Source: RHKX01 sp046330285
GTDB lineage: Bacteria; Actinomycetota; Thermoleophilia; Solirubrobacterales; 70-9
Length of the DNA stretch: 64,000 nt
Direction of reading: 5' to 3'
Assembly (NCBI GenBank): GCA_046330285.1
Contig: JAXLSX010000003.1
Span: forward strand, 265,470 to 329,469
A program made the translations under genes and the position numbers. Within the stretch, counting starts at the first letter, position 1, and every line of letters begins with the position of its first letter. The notes beneath the pieces are model-generated. The model saw only the letters and a program-made list of their open reading frames with translations. It searched no databases and had not been told where the DNA came from. Shown piece by piece: positions 8,757 through 16,783 of this stretch.

Positions 8757-9931
8757 TGGATGGTGGACGGGATTCGGCGCCGGTCCCCGACGCGCTCGCG
8801 CCACCGCCGCATCACCCCCGCTACCCGCTGCTCGACGGGATGCGCGCGATCGCCGTCCTCTGCGTCGTCGGCGTCCATGTCGGCGTCTTCGGCGTCGTCG
8901 GTGGCTCGCTGTTCGGGAAGCTGGTCCTGCACCTGAACATCGGGGTGACGATCTTCTTCCTGATCTCCGGCTTCCTGCTCTACCGGCCCTTCATCGCCGG
9001 GCGGACCGGCGGGGCCGAGGCACCCGCGATCGGCGTCTACGCCCGCCGCCGCGTGCTCAGGATCGTTCCCGCCTACTGGCTCGTCCTCATCGTCCTGATC
9101 CTGCTGCCCGGCGTCACAGCGGTGCCCGGCGGCGGTGGGCTCGAGCAGTTCGCCCTGGTCCACGCTCTCCCGATCGGCGCCGGCCCCGACTGCATCCGGG
9201 CGGCCTCGGACTGCGGCCTCGCCCAGACCTGGAGCCTCGTGGTCGAGTTCACCTTCTACGCCCTGCTTCCCTTCTACGTCCTCGTCGCCGCGCGGCTTGC
9301 CCGCGGCCGTACGACGGCCTCCTGGTTGCGAGCCGAGTTGCTGCTGCTTGGCGGCCTGACGATCGTCTCGCTGCTTCTCCACTTCGGGATCGACGGGACG
9401 CGGGAGAGCATGGTCGTGACCGGATCGCTGCTCGGCTACGCGTTCTGGTTCGCGCTCGGGATGGCGCTGGCGCTCGTCTCGGTCGCGATCGCCGACCGCG
9501 AGCGGCCGCCGCGGGCCGTCGCGGCGATCGCATCGCGGCCGGGCGTGTCGTGGCTCGCGGCGGCGATGATCTACGTCGCCCTCTCCCTCGCCCTGCCGGC
9601 GACTCCGTATCTGGTGACGGCGGGCGATCAGTTCGTCGCCCACATCGCGTTCGGAGTCATCTCGCTCCTGCTGATGCTTCCAGCCGTCTTCGCCGGCGCC
9701 TCCCCGGGGGTCCCGCGAACCGTCCTCTCGAACCCCGTCGTCGCCTGGCTCGGGCTGATCTCCTACGGGATCTTCCTCTGGCACTACGTCGTCACGATCG
9801 AGCTCGGCCTCCCCGGCGAGGGTTGGAGCTTCCTGCCGCTCCTGATCGCGACCCTCGCGATCTCGATTCCGATCGCCGCCGCGAGCTACTACCTGCTCGA
9901 GCGGCCGCTGCTGCGCTTCAAGTACCGGTAG
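8756..9931 (+). CDS. OafA/YrhL-type membrane acyltransferase
   Basis: A 391-residue polytopic membrane protein of the acyltransferase 3 family, with LLDGMRAIAVLCVVGVHVG (likely catalytic His in VGVH), IGVTIFFLISGFLLYRPF, an ARRRVLRIVPAYW segment and WSLVVEFTFYALLP. The C-terminus carries SYGIFLWHY and LLERPLLR, classic late-family motifs. ATG 8756 overlaps the preceding stop, so it is co-translated with the two glycosyltransferases, which suggests it acylates their product. It is related to, but clearly diverged from, the protein at 43-1332. Confidence 0.88.
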   Translation: MDGGRDSAPVPDALAPPPHHPRYPLLDGMRAIAVLCVVGVHVGVFGVVGGSLFGKLVLHLNIGVTIFFLISGFLLYRPFIAGRTGGAEAPAIGVYARRRVLRIVPAYWLVLIVLILLPGVTAVPGGGGLEQFALVHALPIGAGPDCIRAASDCGLAQTWSLVVEFTFYALLPFYVLVAARLARGRTTASWLRAELLLLGGLTIVSLLLHFGIDGTRESMVVTGSLLGYAFWFALGMALALVSVAIADRERPPRAVAAIASRPGVSWLAAAMIYVALSLALPATPYLVTAGDQFVAHIAFGVISLLLMLPAVFAGASPGVPRTVLSNPVVAWLGLISYGIFLWHYVVTIELGLPGEGWSFLPLLIATLAISIPIAAASYYLLERPLLRFKYR

Positions 9932-9943
9932 GGGAACGGAGGC

Positions 9944-10079
9944 GGGTTCGGCTCACGCCGGGGCCCAGCGGCCGGCGGACTGTGATTCGGCAGTGAGGGG
10001 GCGCGGCCAAGCGGCTCGGCCGAGATGGCGAGCTCGTGGGCGGATTTCCCCTGACTATCAGGGGTTTGCTGCCCGCGAG
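9944..10079 (+). repeat. Solo copy of the DUF559-associated leader element with 47-nt hairpin (copy 1)
   Basis: Box A (GTTCGGCTCACGCC at 9946-9959) lies 44 nt before box B (GCAGTGAGGGGG at 9990-10001). Then comes a hairpin at 10033-10079: outer arms CTCGTGGGC/GCCCGCGAG, inner arms CCCCTGA/TCAGGGG, loop CTA. The same order occurs on the other strand at 49957-49800 in front of an intact gene. No gene follows here. The rest of 9932-10197 shows no coding signal. Confidence 0.7.
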
Positions 10080-10159
10080 CACGATTCAGCCTGCGCCTCC
10101 TCCCGTCCCTGCCAAGACCCACTTCCACCCCACCGCCCAGCTCCCTTACTCGGCCGCCA

Positions 10160-10178
10160 AACCGAATATTCCTCGGTT
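10160..10178 (+). promoter_or_regulatory. Inverted repeat, candidate TetR operator
   Basis: AACCGA and TCGGTT form a perfect 6-bp inverted repeat around a 7-nt AT-rich centre (ATATTCC), 19 nt before the TetR start. That location suits autoregulation; the binding itself is inferred. Confidence 0.45.
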
Positions 10179-10197
10179 CTGCAAGAATGAACTACTG

Positions 10198-10779
10198 ATG
10201 TCCGCCACCACCACTCGCGAGCGGCTGATCGACTCGGCCACCCATCGGTTTGCCGCCGACGGCGTGCTCGGGACGACGCTCGAGGAAGTGCGGGCGGACG
10301 CCGATGCGAGCGTCGGCGCCGTCTACCACCACTTTCCCGACAAGGAGGCCCTGGTGGATGCGGTGCGGGAGCGGGCGCTCGGCGACTTCCAGGCCGCCTT
10401 CGCCGCCGAGCTCGAGCGCCACCGGGACGCCGAGGAGGGGATCAGGGCGATGGTCCGCTTCCAGGTCCGCTGGTGCTTCGCCAATCCGGAAGCAGCGAAG
10501 CTCCTGCTCGAGGGACGGCCGCGGCGGGCGGCGGAGCTGAACCGCGGATTCTTCGACCGCGTTCAGGCCTGGTGGCAGATCCACGCCCACTACGGGACCG
10601 TCCACGATCACGACTTCGCGCTCGTCCATGCGATCTGGCTCGGGCCGGCGCTGGAGCTGACCCGCCTGGCGCTCGCCGGAGCGACCCGGCGGCCTGACCG
10701 CGCCACGGTCCAGGCCCTCGCCGACGCGGCGTGGGCGGCCCTCGCCGACAACCCACCACCGCAGGAGGCAGCACAATGA
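10198..10779 (+). CDS. TetR/AcrR-family transcriptional regulator
   Basis: A 193-residue dimeric DNA-binding repressor type. The N-terminal helix-turn-helix runs over roughly residues 8-50: RERLIDSATHRFAADG, then TTLEEVRADADASVGAVYHHF and the DKEALVDAV helix. The rest is an all-alpha ligand domain with no recognisable effector motif. I chose ATG 10198 because the helix-turn-helix begins directly after it; the upstream in-frame extension is proline-rich and lies over the solo repeat and operator. ATGA at its end overlaps the enoyl-CoA hydratase start, so it probably controls that gene and perhaps the acyl-CoA mutase. Confidence 0.88.
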   Translation: MSATTTRERLIDSATHRFAADGVLGTTLEEVRADADASVGAVYHHFPDKEALVDAVRERALGDFQAAFAAELERHRDAEEGIRAMVRFQVRWCFANPEAAKLLLEGRPRRAAELNRGFFDRVQAWWQIHAHYGTVHDHDFALVHAIWLGPALELTRLALAGATRRPDRATVQALADAAWAALADNPPPQEAAQ

Positions 10780-11609
10780 GCACCTACGAGGAGATGATTC
10801 GCAGCGGCACCGATGCGGAGCACGAAGCGGTGCTCGTCGAGCGGCCCGCCGGCGACCGGGCGATCGTGACGATGAACGAGCCCGAGCACCTGAACGCACT
10901 CAGCGCGGCGGTCTGCGTCCAGCTCGATCGCGTCCTCGCCGAGCTCGCCGACGACCGCGACCTGCGGACGATCGTCCTCACCGGCGCCGGGACCGGGTTC
11001 TCCGCCGGCGGCGATCTCGAGATGATGGAGACGGCGACCGAGGGCATCACCCAGCCCGCGGGCTCGACCGACGTCTGGCGCTGGATCCGCAACCGCTTCG
11101 GAGCCGTGGTCCGCCGGATCGCCCGCACCGACAAGGCCTTCGTCGCGGCGGTCAACGGCCCCGCCGCGGGCGTCGGGCTCGCGTTCGCGCTCACATGCGA
11201 CCTGGCGATCGCCTCCGAGCGGGCCATCCTCGTGCCCGCGTTCGGGCGCCTCGGCCTGCTGCCCGAGGTCGGCACGAGCTGGGCGCTGACCCGGCGCCTC
11301 GGATACCAGGGCGCCTTCGCCTTCTTCGCGAGCGGCGAGCACGTCGACGCCGCCGAGGCCGAGCGCCTCGGGCTCGTCCAGGAGGTCGTCCCCCACGACC
11401 GCCTGCTCCCGGCCGCGAACGAGTGGGCCGACCGGATCGCGGCGCTGGCGCCGCACGCGCTCGAGATGGCGAAGCCGCTGCTGCGGGCGACGGCCGACGC
11501 GAGCTGGGACACCGCGCTGACGATGGAGGAGTTCGCGGAGCCGAACTGCTTCACGACCGAGCGCTTCGCCGCAGCGGTCGCGGCGATGCGCGGCCACGGC
11601 GGCCCCTGA
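10776..11609 (+). CDS. Enoyl-CoA hydratase/isomerase family (crotonase) protein
   Basis: A 277-residue crotonase-fold enzyme. GGAGG at 10764-10768 sits 7 nt before ATG 10776, which overlaps the regulator stop. The oxyanion-hole segments are present: GFSAGGDLEMM and NGPAAGVGLAFAL. GLLPEVGTSW is the region that carries a catalytic Glu in hydratases, so hydration of a 2-enoyl-CoA is plausible, but isomerase or other crotonase chemistry is not excluded. Coupled to the TetR gene, it probably acts in fatty- or branched-acyl-CoA breakdown. Confidence 0.85.
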   Translation: MSTYEEMIRSGTDAEHEAVLVERPAGDRAIVTMNEPEHLNALSAAVCVQLDRVLAELADDRDLRTIVLTGAGTGFSAGGDLEMMETATEGITQPAGSTDVWRWIRNRFGAVVRRIARTDKAFVAAVNGPAAGVGLAFALTCDLAIASERAILVPAFGRLGLLPEVGTSWALTRRLGYQGAFAFFASGEHVDAAEAERLGLVQEVVPHDRLLPAANEWADRIAALAPHALEMAKPLLRATADASWDTALTMEEFAEPNCFTTERFAAAVAAMRGHGGP

Positions 11610-11639
11610 CGCCCGCCGCCGCGCTCGCGGCCCGGCAAC

Positions 11640-11645
11640 TATCCT
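11640..11645 (+). promoter_or_regulatory. -10 element TATCCT, leaderless start at 11654
   Basis: TATCCT is followed by 8 nt and then GTG 11654, separating the mutase transcript from the regulator/hydratase pair. Confidence 0.5.
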
Positions 11646-11653
11646 TCCGGCCC

Positions 11654-13288
11654 GTGAGCGACGCCCCCGAGCCCTCCGAGCACCGTTTCATCGGCCCGAT
11701 CGTCGGCCCCGACGACGAGCGCCGGTTCACGGACTCGGGGATCGAGGTCGGCAAGCTCTACGACGAAGGCGACGTCGCCGACGGCCTCGGAGAGCGCCTC
11801 GGCGAGCCCGGATCGTTCCCGTTCACCCGCGGCATCCACGACGGCATGTACCGCGACCGGCTCTGGACGATGCGCCAGTACGCCGGCTTCTCGAGTCCCG
11901 AGGACACCAACGAGCGCTACCGCTACCTGATCGAGCACGGCTCGACCGGTCTCTCGATGGCGTTCGACCTGCCGACCCAGCTCGGCCGCGACTCCGACGA
12001 CCCGCTCTGCGACGGCGAGGTCGGCCGTACCGGCGTCCCGATCGACACGATCGAGGACATGCGGATCTGCTTCGACCAGATCCCGCTCGACCAGGTCTCG
12101 ACGTCGATGACGATCAACGCGCCCGCTTCGGTCCTGCTGCTCCTCTACGAGCTGGTCGGCGAGGAACAGGGCGTCGCCTCCGAGAAGCTCCGCGGGACCG
12201 TCCAGAACGACGTCCTCAAGGAGTACATGGCCCGCGGCAACTACATCTACCCGCCGGAGCCGACGATGCGGCTGACGACCGACATCTTCGAGTACTGCCA
12301 GCAGAACGTGCCGAAGTGGAACACGATCTCGATCAGCGGGTACCACATCCGCGAGAAGGGCTGTTCGGCCGTCCAGGAGGTCGCCTTCACGCTCAGCAAC
12401 GCGATCGCCTACGTCGAGGCGGCGCTCGACCGCGGGCTCGAGATCGACAGCTTCGCCCCCCGGCTCGCCTTCTTCTTCAACTGCCACAACAACGTCTTCC
12501 AGGAGATCGCGAAGTTCCGCGCCGTCCGCCGGATGTGGGCGGAGATCGTCCGCGACCGGTTCGGCTCCGAGAACCCGCGCTCGCAGATGATCCGCTTCCA
12601 CACCCAGACCGGCGGCGTCACCCTCCAGGCCCAGCAGCCCGAGGTGAACATCATCCGCGTCGCCCTCCAGGGCTTCGCCGCCGTCAGCGGTGGCACCCAG
12701 TCGCTGCACACCAACGGATTCGACGAGGCGCTGGCGCTGCCGACCGAGCGTTCGGCGCGCATCGCCCTGCGGACTCAACAGGTGATCGCCTACGAGTCCG
12801 GCGCGACGGACACCGTCGACCCGTTCGCCGGCTCCTACTTCGTCGAGTCGCTGACCGACGAGATCGAGCTGCGGGCGAAGGAGCTGATGGCGCAGGTCGC
12901 CGACCTGGGCGGCTCGGTCGAGTCACTCGACTTCATGCAGCGCGAGATCGAGGAGTCCGCGGCCAGCTACCACGAGCGCTACAAGACCGGACAGGACGTG
13001 ATCGTCGGGGTCAACAAGTTCGTGACGGACACGATCGACGACGTCGACATCCTCAAGGTCGACCCGGAGGCCGAGAAGCGACAGGTCGCCAGGCTCAAGA
13101 AGCACAAGGAGAGGCGCGACCAGGCCGCCGTCGATGCTCGTCTCGCCGATCTCACCAAGGCCGCAGAGGGCGACGTCAACCTGCTGCCCCCGATGAAGGA
13201 GGCCCTGCGGGCCGGGGCCTCGATCGGCGAGGTCTCGGGCGCACTCCGCGACGTCTTCGGCGAGTACAAGGGCGGGGCCTTCTTCTAG
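11654..13288 (+). CDS. Acyl-CoA mutase large subunit (methylmalonyl/isobutyryl-CoA mutase type, no B12 domain)
   Basis: A 544-residue TIM-barrel subunit of the adenosylcobalamin-dependent acyl-CoA mutases. Family motifs are FTRGIHDGMYRDRLWTMRQ in pattern, AFDLPTQLGRDSD, SVSTSMTINAPA-like DQVSTSMTINAPA, FFNCHNN and HTQTGGVTLQAQQP. It is complete at its C-terminus but ends after the substrate barrel, so the roughly 130-residue cobalamin-binding domain must be a separate protein, as in isobutyryl-CoA mutase-type heteromers. No such gene lies in this window. GTG 11654 is set by the -10 box. It probably joins odd-chain or branched acyl-CoA breakdown with the carboxylase at 31245. Confidence 0.87.
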   Translation: MSDAPEPSEHRFIGPIVGPDDERRFTDSGIEVGKLYDEGDVADGLGERLGEPGSFPFTRGIHDGMYRDRLWTMRQYAGFSSPEDTNERYRYLIEHGSTGLSMAFDLPTQLGRDSDDPLCDGEVGRTGVPIDTIEDMRICFDQIPLDQVSTSMTINAPASVLLLLYELVGEEQGVASEKLRGTVQNDVLKEYMARGNYIYPPEPTMRLTTDIFEYCQQNVPKWNTISISGYHIREKGCSAVQEVAFTLSNAIAYVEAALDRGLEIDSFAPRLAFFFNCHNNVFQEIAKFRAVRRMWAEIVRDRFGSENPRSQMIRFHTQTGGVTLQAQQPEVNIIRVALQGFAAVSGGTQSLHTNGFDEALALPTERSARIALRTQQVIAYESGATDTVDPFAGSYFVESLTDEIELRAKELMAQVADLGGSVESLDFMQREIEESAASYHERYKTGQDVIVGVNKFVTDTIDDVDILKVDPEAEKRQVARLKKHKERRDQAAVDARLADLTKAAEGDVNLLPPMKEALRAGASIGEVSGALRDVFGEYKGGAFF

Positions 13289-13301
13289 GCCCGGCCGCCC
13301 G

Positions 13302-13895
13302 ATGATCATCGGAGAGCGCTTCGCCTGGGCGCACCTGCCGAAGGCGGCGGGGACCGCGACGCAGGCGATGTTCGAGGCCGTTCCCGGGCTGATCGACTAC
13401 GCCGACCCGGTCGACTCCAACTCCAAGCACGACGCGTTCTGGGTCCGCGAGGACGAGCTCGCCGGCAAGCTGCTGGCGATGAACCTGCGGCGGCTTCCGT
13501 CGTGGGTCCTGAGCGCCGCCAACCACAAGGCGATGTCGGGGCTCTGGCCCGACTTCGAGCCGCTGCCGATGCCGACGGTCGAGGAGATGGTCGAGAGCAC
13601 CGATCCCGACGATCTGCTGCGGTGGATGACCGACGGCCCGCGAATGCCCGTCGACCGCTGGCTGCGGGCCGAACACCTCCAGGAGGACGTGCTCGGGCTG
13701 CTCGGAGAGCTCGGGGTCCTGACGCCCGCGGCCCGCGAGGCGGTCGTCGCGGTGCCGTGGGTCGGCAAGGCCTACGACCACGACGTCGACCGGGCCTTCA
13801 CGGCGGAGCAGATCGCGCGCATGTACGAGGTCAACCCGAGTTGGACGGCGGCGGAGCGCGCCGCCTACGGCGACCTCCACCAACCCTCCGCCTAG
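13302..13895 (+). CDS. Small sulfotransferase-family protein
   Basis: A 197-residue soluble protein. AWAHLPKAAGTATQAM near the N-terminus matches the PAPS 5'-phosphosulfate-binding loop (H-x-PK-x-(A/G)GT) of sulfotransferases. The rest is short for the family (often 250-350 residues), and I do not see the usual 3'-phosphate-binding Ser/Arg motif clearly, though PRMPVDRWLRAEHLQED is the region where a partner or acceptor motif normally lies. It would transfer sulfate from PAPS, which the APS kinase at 41577 can make. It starts 13 nt after the mutase stop. The acceptor is unknown. Confidence 0.65.
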   Translation: MIIGERFAWAHLPKAAGTATQAMFEAVPGLIDYADPVDSNSKHDAFWVREDELAGKLLAMNLRRLPSWVLSAANHKAMSGLWPDFEPLPMPTVEEMVESTDPDDLLRWMTDGPRMPVDRWLRAEHLQEDVLGLLGELGVLTPAAREAVVAVPWVGKAYDHDVDRAFTAEQIARMYEVNPSWTAAERAAYGDLHQPSA

Positions 13896-13925
13896 CCGCG
13901 CGTCCCTAGACTGACCGCCCCGAAG

Positions 13926-14987
13926 ATGGACCTCCGGAACCAGAGCATCGACCTCGCGCGCCGCGCCGCCCGCACGCGGCCCGCGCGCCGCCTCGCCGAC
14001 GCGATCCGCGAGGACCGCCCGCCGCCCGAGCCCCCGCCGCCCCCGCCCCCTCCCCCGCCCGATCCGCGCGACCTGCTCAACCACATGCGGGTCGACAACT
14101 GGCTGACGAACCTGTTCGGCGCCGAGCTCGACCCGATCGAGGAGCGGATCGCCGCGGGCGCGACCGGCGACGAGGCCTACGGGCTGTTCCGCGGACTCGA
14201 CGACGACCTCTGGGCGCTGCTTCTGAGCGGCCAGTACTCGGCCTATCCCGCGATCCGCGGCCTGCTTCCCGACGTCCCCGAACCCCACCTGCAGTTGAGC
14301 TGGAACGGCGCCGACGGCCTCGGCCTGCTGTCGCAGAGCAAGTCCTTCTACGCGCACGTCAAGCGGATGCACGCCGAGCACCACGGCGGCGAGCTCTCGG
14401 GCGCCCGGATCCTCGACTTCGGCTGCGGCTGGGGGCGGCTGACGCGCTTCTTCGCACGCGACGTCCCGGCGGGAGCGCTGCACGGCTGCGACCCGGTCGA
14501 GTCGATCCTCGACGTCTGCCGAACCAGCCGCGTCCCGGCCGAGCTCCACCGCTCCGACTTCGTGCCCGAGAGCCTCCCGGTCGACGGGATCGACGTCGCA
14601 TTTTCGTTCTCGGTCTTCACCCACCTCTCCGAGCGCGCGGCCCAGACCTGCCTGAACGCGATTCACGACGCGCTCAACCCGGACGGGATCGCGGTCCTGA
14701 CGATCCGCCCGCCCGACTACCTCGGCCTCGACGAGAAGATGCACGGGGCCCGCGACGAGCTCGGCCCCGATCCGTACGCGGCGATGTCGGAGCCGCAGTT
14801 CGTCTTCGCGCCCCACGGCGTCGACGAGGGCCACCCGCAGTACCAGGGCGGCGAGATGACCTACGGGGACACCGTCGTGAGCCTCGCTTACGTGCGCGAG
14901 CACTGGACCGAGCGGTTCGAGCTGGTCGACGTCAGGGCGACGCTCGAGGACATGTTCCAGGTCGCCGTGACGCTGCGGCGACGCTGA
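13926..14987 (+). CDS. Class I SAM-dependent methyltransferase with N-terminal polyproline linker
   Basis: A 353-residue Rossmann-fold methyltransferase. A basic helix (residues 1-30) is joined by a run of ten prolines (residues 36-45) to the catalytic region. SAM motif I is ILDFGCGWGRLTRFFA, followed by GCDPVE (acidic end of strand 2) and VAFSFSVFTHL (motif IV region). TAGACT at 13907-13912 gives a very short leader before ATG 13926. It lies beside the surface-glycan locus and probably methylates a sugar or related acceptor. The proline run should need elongation factor P for efficient translation. Confidence 0.82.
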   Translation: MDLRNQSIDLARRAARTRPARRLADAIREDRPPPEPPPPPPPPPPDPRDLLNHMRVDNWLTNLFGAELDPIEERIAAGATGDEAYGLFRGLDDDLWALLLSGQYSAYPAIRGLLPDVPEPHLQLSWNGADGLGLLSQSKSFYAHVKRMHAEHHGGELSGARILDFGCGWGRLTRFFARDVPAGALHGCDPVESILDVCRTSRVPAELHRSDFVPESLPVDGIDVAFSFSVFTHLSERAAQTCLNAIHDALNPDGIAVLTIRPPDYLGLDEKMHGARDELGPDPYAAMSEPQFVFAPHGVDEGHPQYQGGEMTYGDTVVSLAYVREHWTERFELVDVRATLEDMFQVAVTLRRR

Positions 14988-14993
14988 CGGCGC

Positions 14994-15935
14994 TCAGCGG
15001 CCCCCGCGCATCCGCGCGCCGAGGCCCCGGAGCGGCCGGGTGAGCCGCCAGCTCCGCGAGCCCTCGTATTCGGAGCGGACGCCGTCGACGATCGCACAGT
15101 AGTCGCCGCGAAGCTGCTCGATCTCACGCTGGAGCTGGGCGACGTTGTGGCGGAGCGCCGCGATCTCCCGCGGGTCGTCGGCGGGCGCGAGAAGCTCCTC
15201 CGGGGTGATCGTCACGTCCTTCTTCCGCAGCAGGGGCCAGGTCTGGTTGTAGGCCCAGGGTTGCACCGAGACGAACTCGAACGCGCGGCCCCAGTGCTCG
15301 CGGACCCACCAGTCCGACATCAGGATCATCGGACCGCCGATCGACCACGGCGCGTCGTGGCGGAGGACGTTCATCCCGACCCGCGACTCATCCCACGGCT
15401 CGCCCGCGATCCGCTCCGAGTTCCACTCGCCCATGTAGGTCGCGACGAGCAGACCGCCGGGGGCGAGCACCCGATGGAGCTCGAGCAGCCAGTCGGCCGA
15501 GTTGTCGGCGAGATGGGTGAACACCGAGATCGCCCAGATCAGGTCGAAGCTTCCGTCGTCGAACGGGAGCGGCGGATCGACATCGCAGCGGACGGCGTTC
15601 AGCGGCGGGCAGAGGCTGGCTCGGAGCCAGTCGATGCTGGCGGCGTCGATGTCGGCCCCCCACACCTCCGCCGCCCCGGACTCGGCCTCGCCGATGAAAT
15701 GGCGGAGCGTCCGTCCGGCACCGCAGCCGAAGTCCAGCAGCGTCCTGCCGCCCGGATCCCAGCCCTCGGGGAGCAGCCGCATCAGCTCGTTCTTGGTGTC
15801 GGCACCGAGGCGCTCGTACTCGGCCTCGGCCTCCGCTCGGTCGCCGGCGATCTCCAGGACCCGGTCCATGAGGTCGAACTCCGGATAGGGAAGCGCGCCC
15901 GCCCCGTCCCGATCGGGCTCCCCTTCGCGGCCCAT
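14994..15935 (-). CDS. Class I SAM methyltransferase with coiled coil and EGSRSWRLTRPLR tail
   Basis: A 313-residue enzyme at the 3' end of the reverse glycan operon. The catalytic part has TLLDFGCGAGRTLRHF (residues 65-80, SAM motif I), GADIDAAS and LIWAISVFTHL. After residue 255 comes a short coiled coil (ALRHNVAQLQREIEQL) and a basic tail, EGSRSWRLTRPLR from residue 291. Nearly the same tail ends the GT2-like enzyme at 23461-24522. Its ATG overlaps the permease stop by one base, so it is made with the exporter. Terminal methylation that stops chain growth before export is known in Wzm/Wzt systems, and this gene fits that role by inference. Confidence 0.8.
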   Translation of the reverse strand: MGREGEPDRDGAGALPYPEFDLMDRVLEIAGDRAEAEAEYERLGADTKNELMRLLPEGWDPGGRTLLDFGCGAGRTLRHFIGEAESGAAEVWGADIDAASIDWLRASLCPPLNAVRCDVDPPLPFDDGSFDLIWAISVFTHLADNSADWLLELHRVLAPGGLLVATYMGEWNSERIAGEPWDESRVGMNVLRHDAPWSIGGPMILMSDWWVREHWGRAFEFVSVQPWAYNQTWPLLRKKDVTITPEELLAPADDPREIAALRHNVAQLQREIEQLRGDYCAIVDGVRSEYEGSRSWRLTRPLRGLGARMRGGR

Positions 15936-16783
15936 CAGAGCTCCTCGGCCACCCGCGGCGCTTCCCGGTTGAAGTACCAGACCGAAAGGACGCAGACCCC
16001 GAGGAAGATCGCTGCGGCCGGAACCAGGTGGACCCAGCCACCCGCCGCCTCCGCGGCGCCCGCCGCCTGCGGATCGATGAACCACTTGTTGGTCTGCACG
16101 AAGAGCGGCACGAGTGGATTGCAGAACATGATGTCCCTGAGGATCCCCTCGGGAACGATGCTCACCGGGAAGAGCACGGCGCTGCAGTAGAAGAGTGCCG
16201 TCGCCGCGACGCTCCAGATGATTGCGACATCGCGAAAGCGCACGTACAGAGCCGACAGGTAGGTCGAGACGGCGCTGGTCAAGACGATGAGCAGAAAGAA
16301 GATCACCGGCATCAGCAGCCAGGTCCAGATCGGGTAGACGCCGAAGATCGCGGAGAAGACCAGGACCGCGATCATGTTCATCCCGAGGTTGAAGATCGAG
16401 GTGAGCACGACCGACATCGGGATCACGAGTCGCGGGAACTGCGTCTTGCGGACGATCCCCTCGCGCCCCGCGACCGCCGTCGTCGCGATCATCGTGGCCT
16501 CCTGGAAGAACGAGAAGAGAACGATGTTGAGCAGCAGGAACACCGGATAGTTCTCGACCTGGTCCGACCCGACCCGAAGGATCTGCGTGAAGACTGCGAG
16601 TAGGACTCCGAACAGCAACAGCGGCCTCAGCAACGACCAGATGTAGCCGAGAACCGTCCCGAAGAACGCCGTCTTGAAGTCGGTGGCGGACATCAGGAAG
16701 AGCAGATCCCAGAACCGTCGCCAACCGCCGGCCAACGCGCTGGGGCCATGGACTTCGACCAACCCGGCGGGGTCGTCACTCAT
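15935..16783 (-). CDS. wzm: ABC-2 type polysaccharide export permease (Wzm/TagG-like)
   Basis: A 282-residue inner-membrane protein with about six transmembrane helices, a cytoplasmic N-terminal amphipathic part (WRRFWDLLFLMSATDFKTAF) and the family segment GREGIVRKTQFPRLVIPMS between helices. It forms the channel half of an ATP-driven exporter for lipid-linked O-antigen or teichoic-acid-like glycans. The start is ATG 16783, where MSDDPAG begins, overlapping the end of the ATPase gene by 8 nt. A longer in-frame start at 16852 lies deep inside that gene and is unlikely. Confidence 0.88.
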   Translation of the reverse strand: MSDDPAGLVEVHGPSALAGGWRRFWDLLFLMSATDFKTAFFGTVLGYIWSLLRPLLLFGVLLAVFTQILRVGSDQVENYPVFLLLNIVLFSFFQEATMIATTAVAGREGIVRKTQFPRLVIPMSVVLTSIFNLGMNMIAVLVFSAIFGVYPIWTWLLMPVIFFLLIVLTSAVSTYLSALYVRFRDVAIIWSVAATALFYCSAVLFPVSIVPEGILRDIMFCNPLVPLFVQTNKWFIDPQAAGAAEAAGGWVHLVPAAAIFLGVCVLSVWYFNREAPRVAEEL

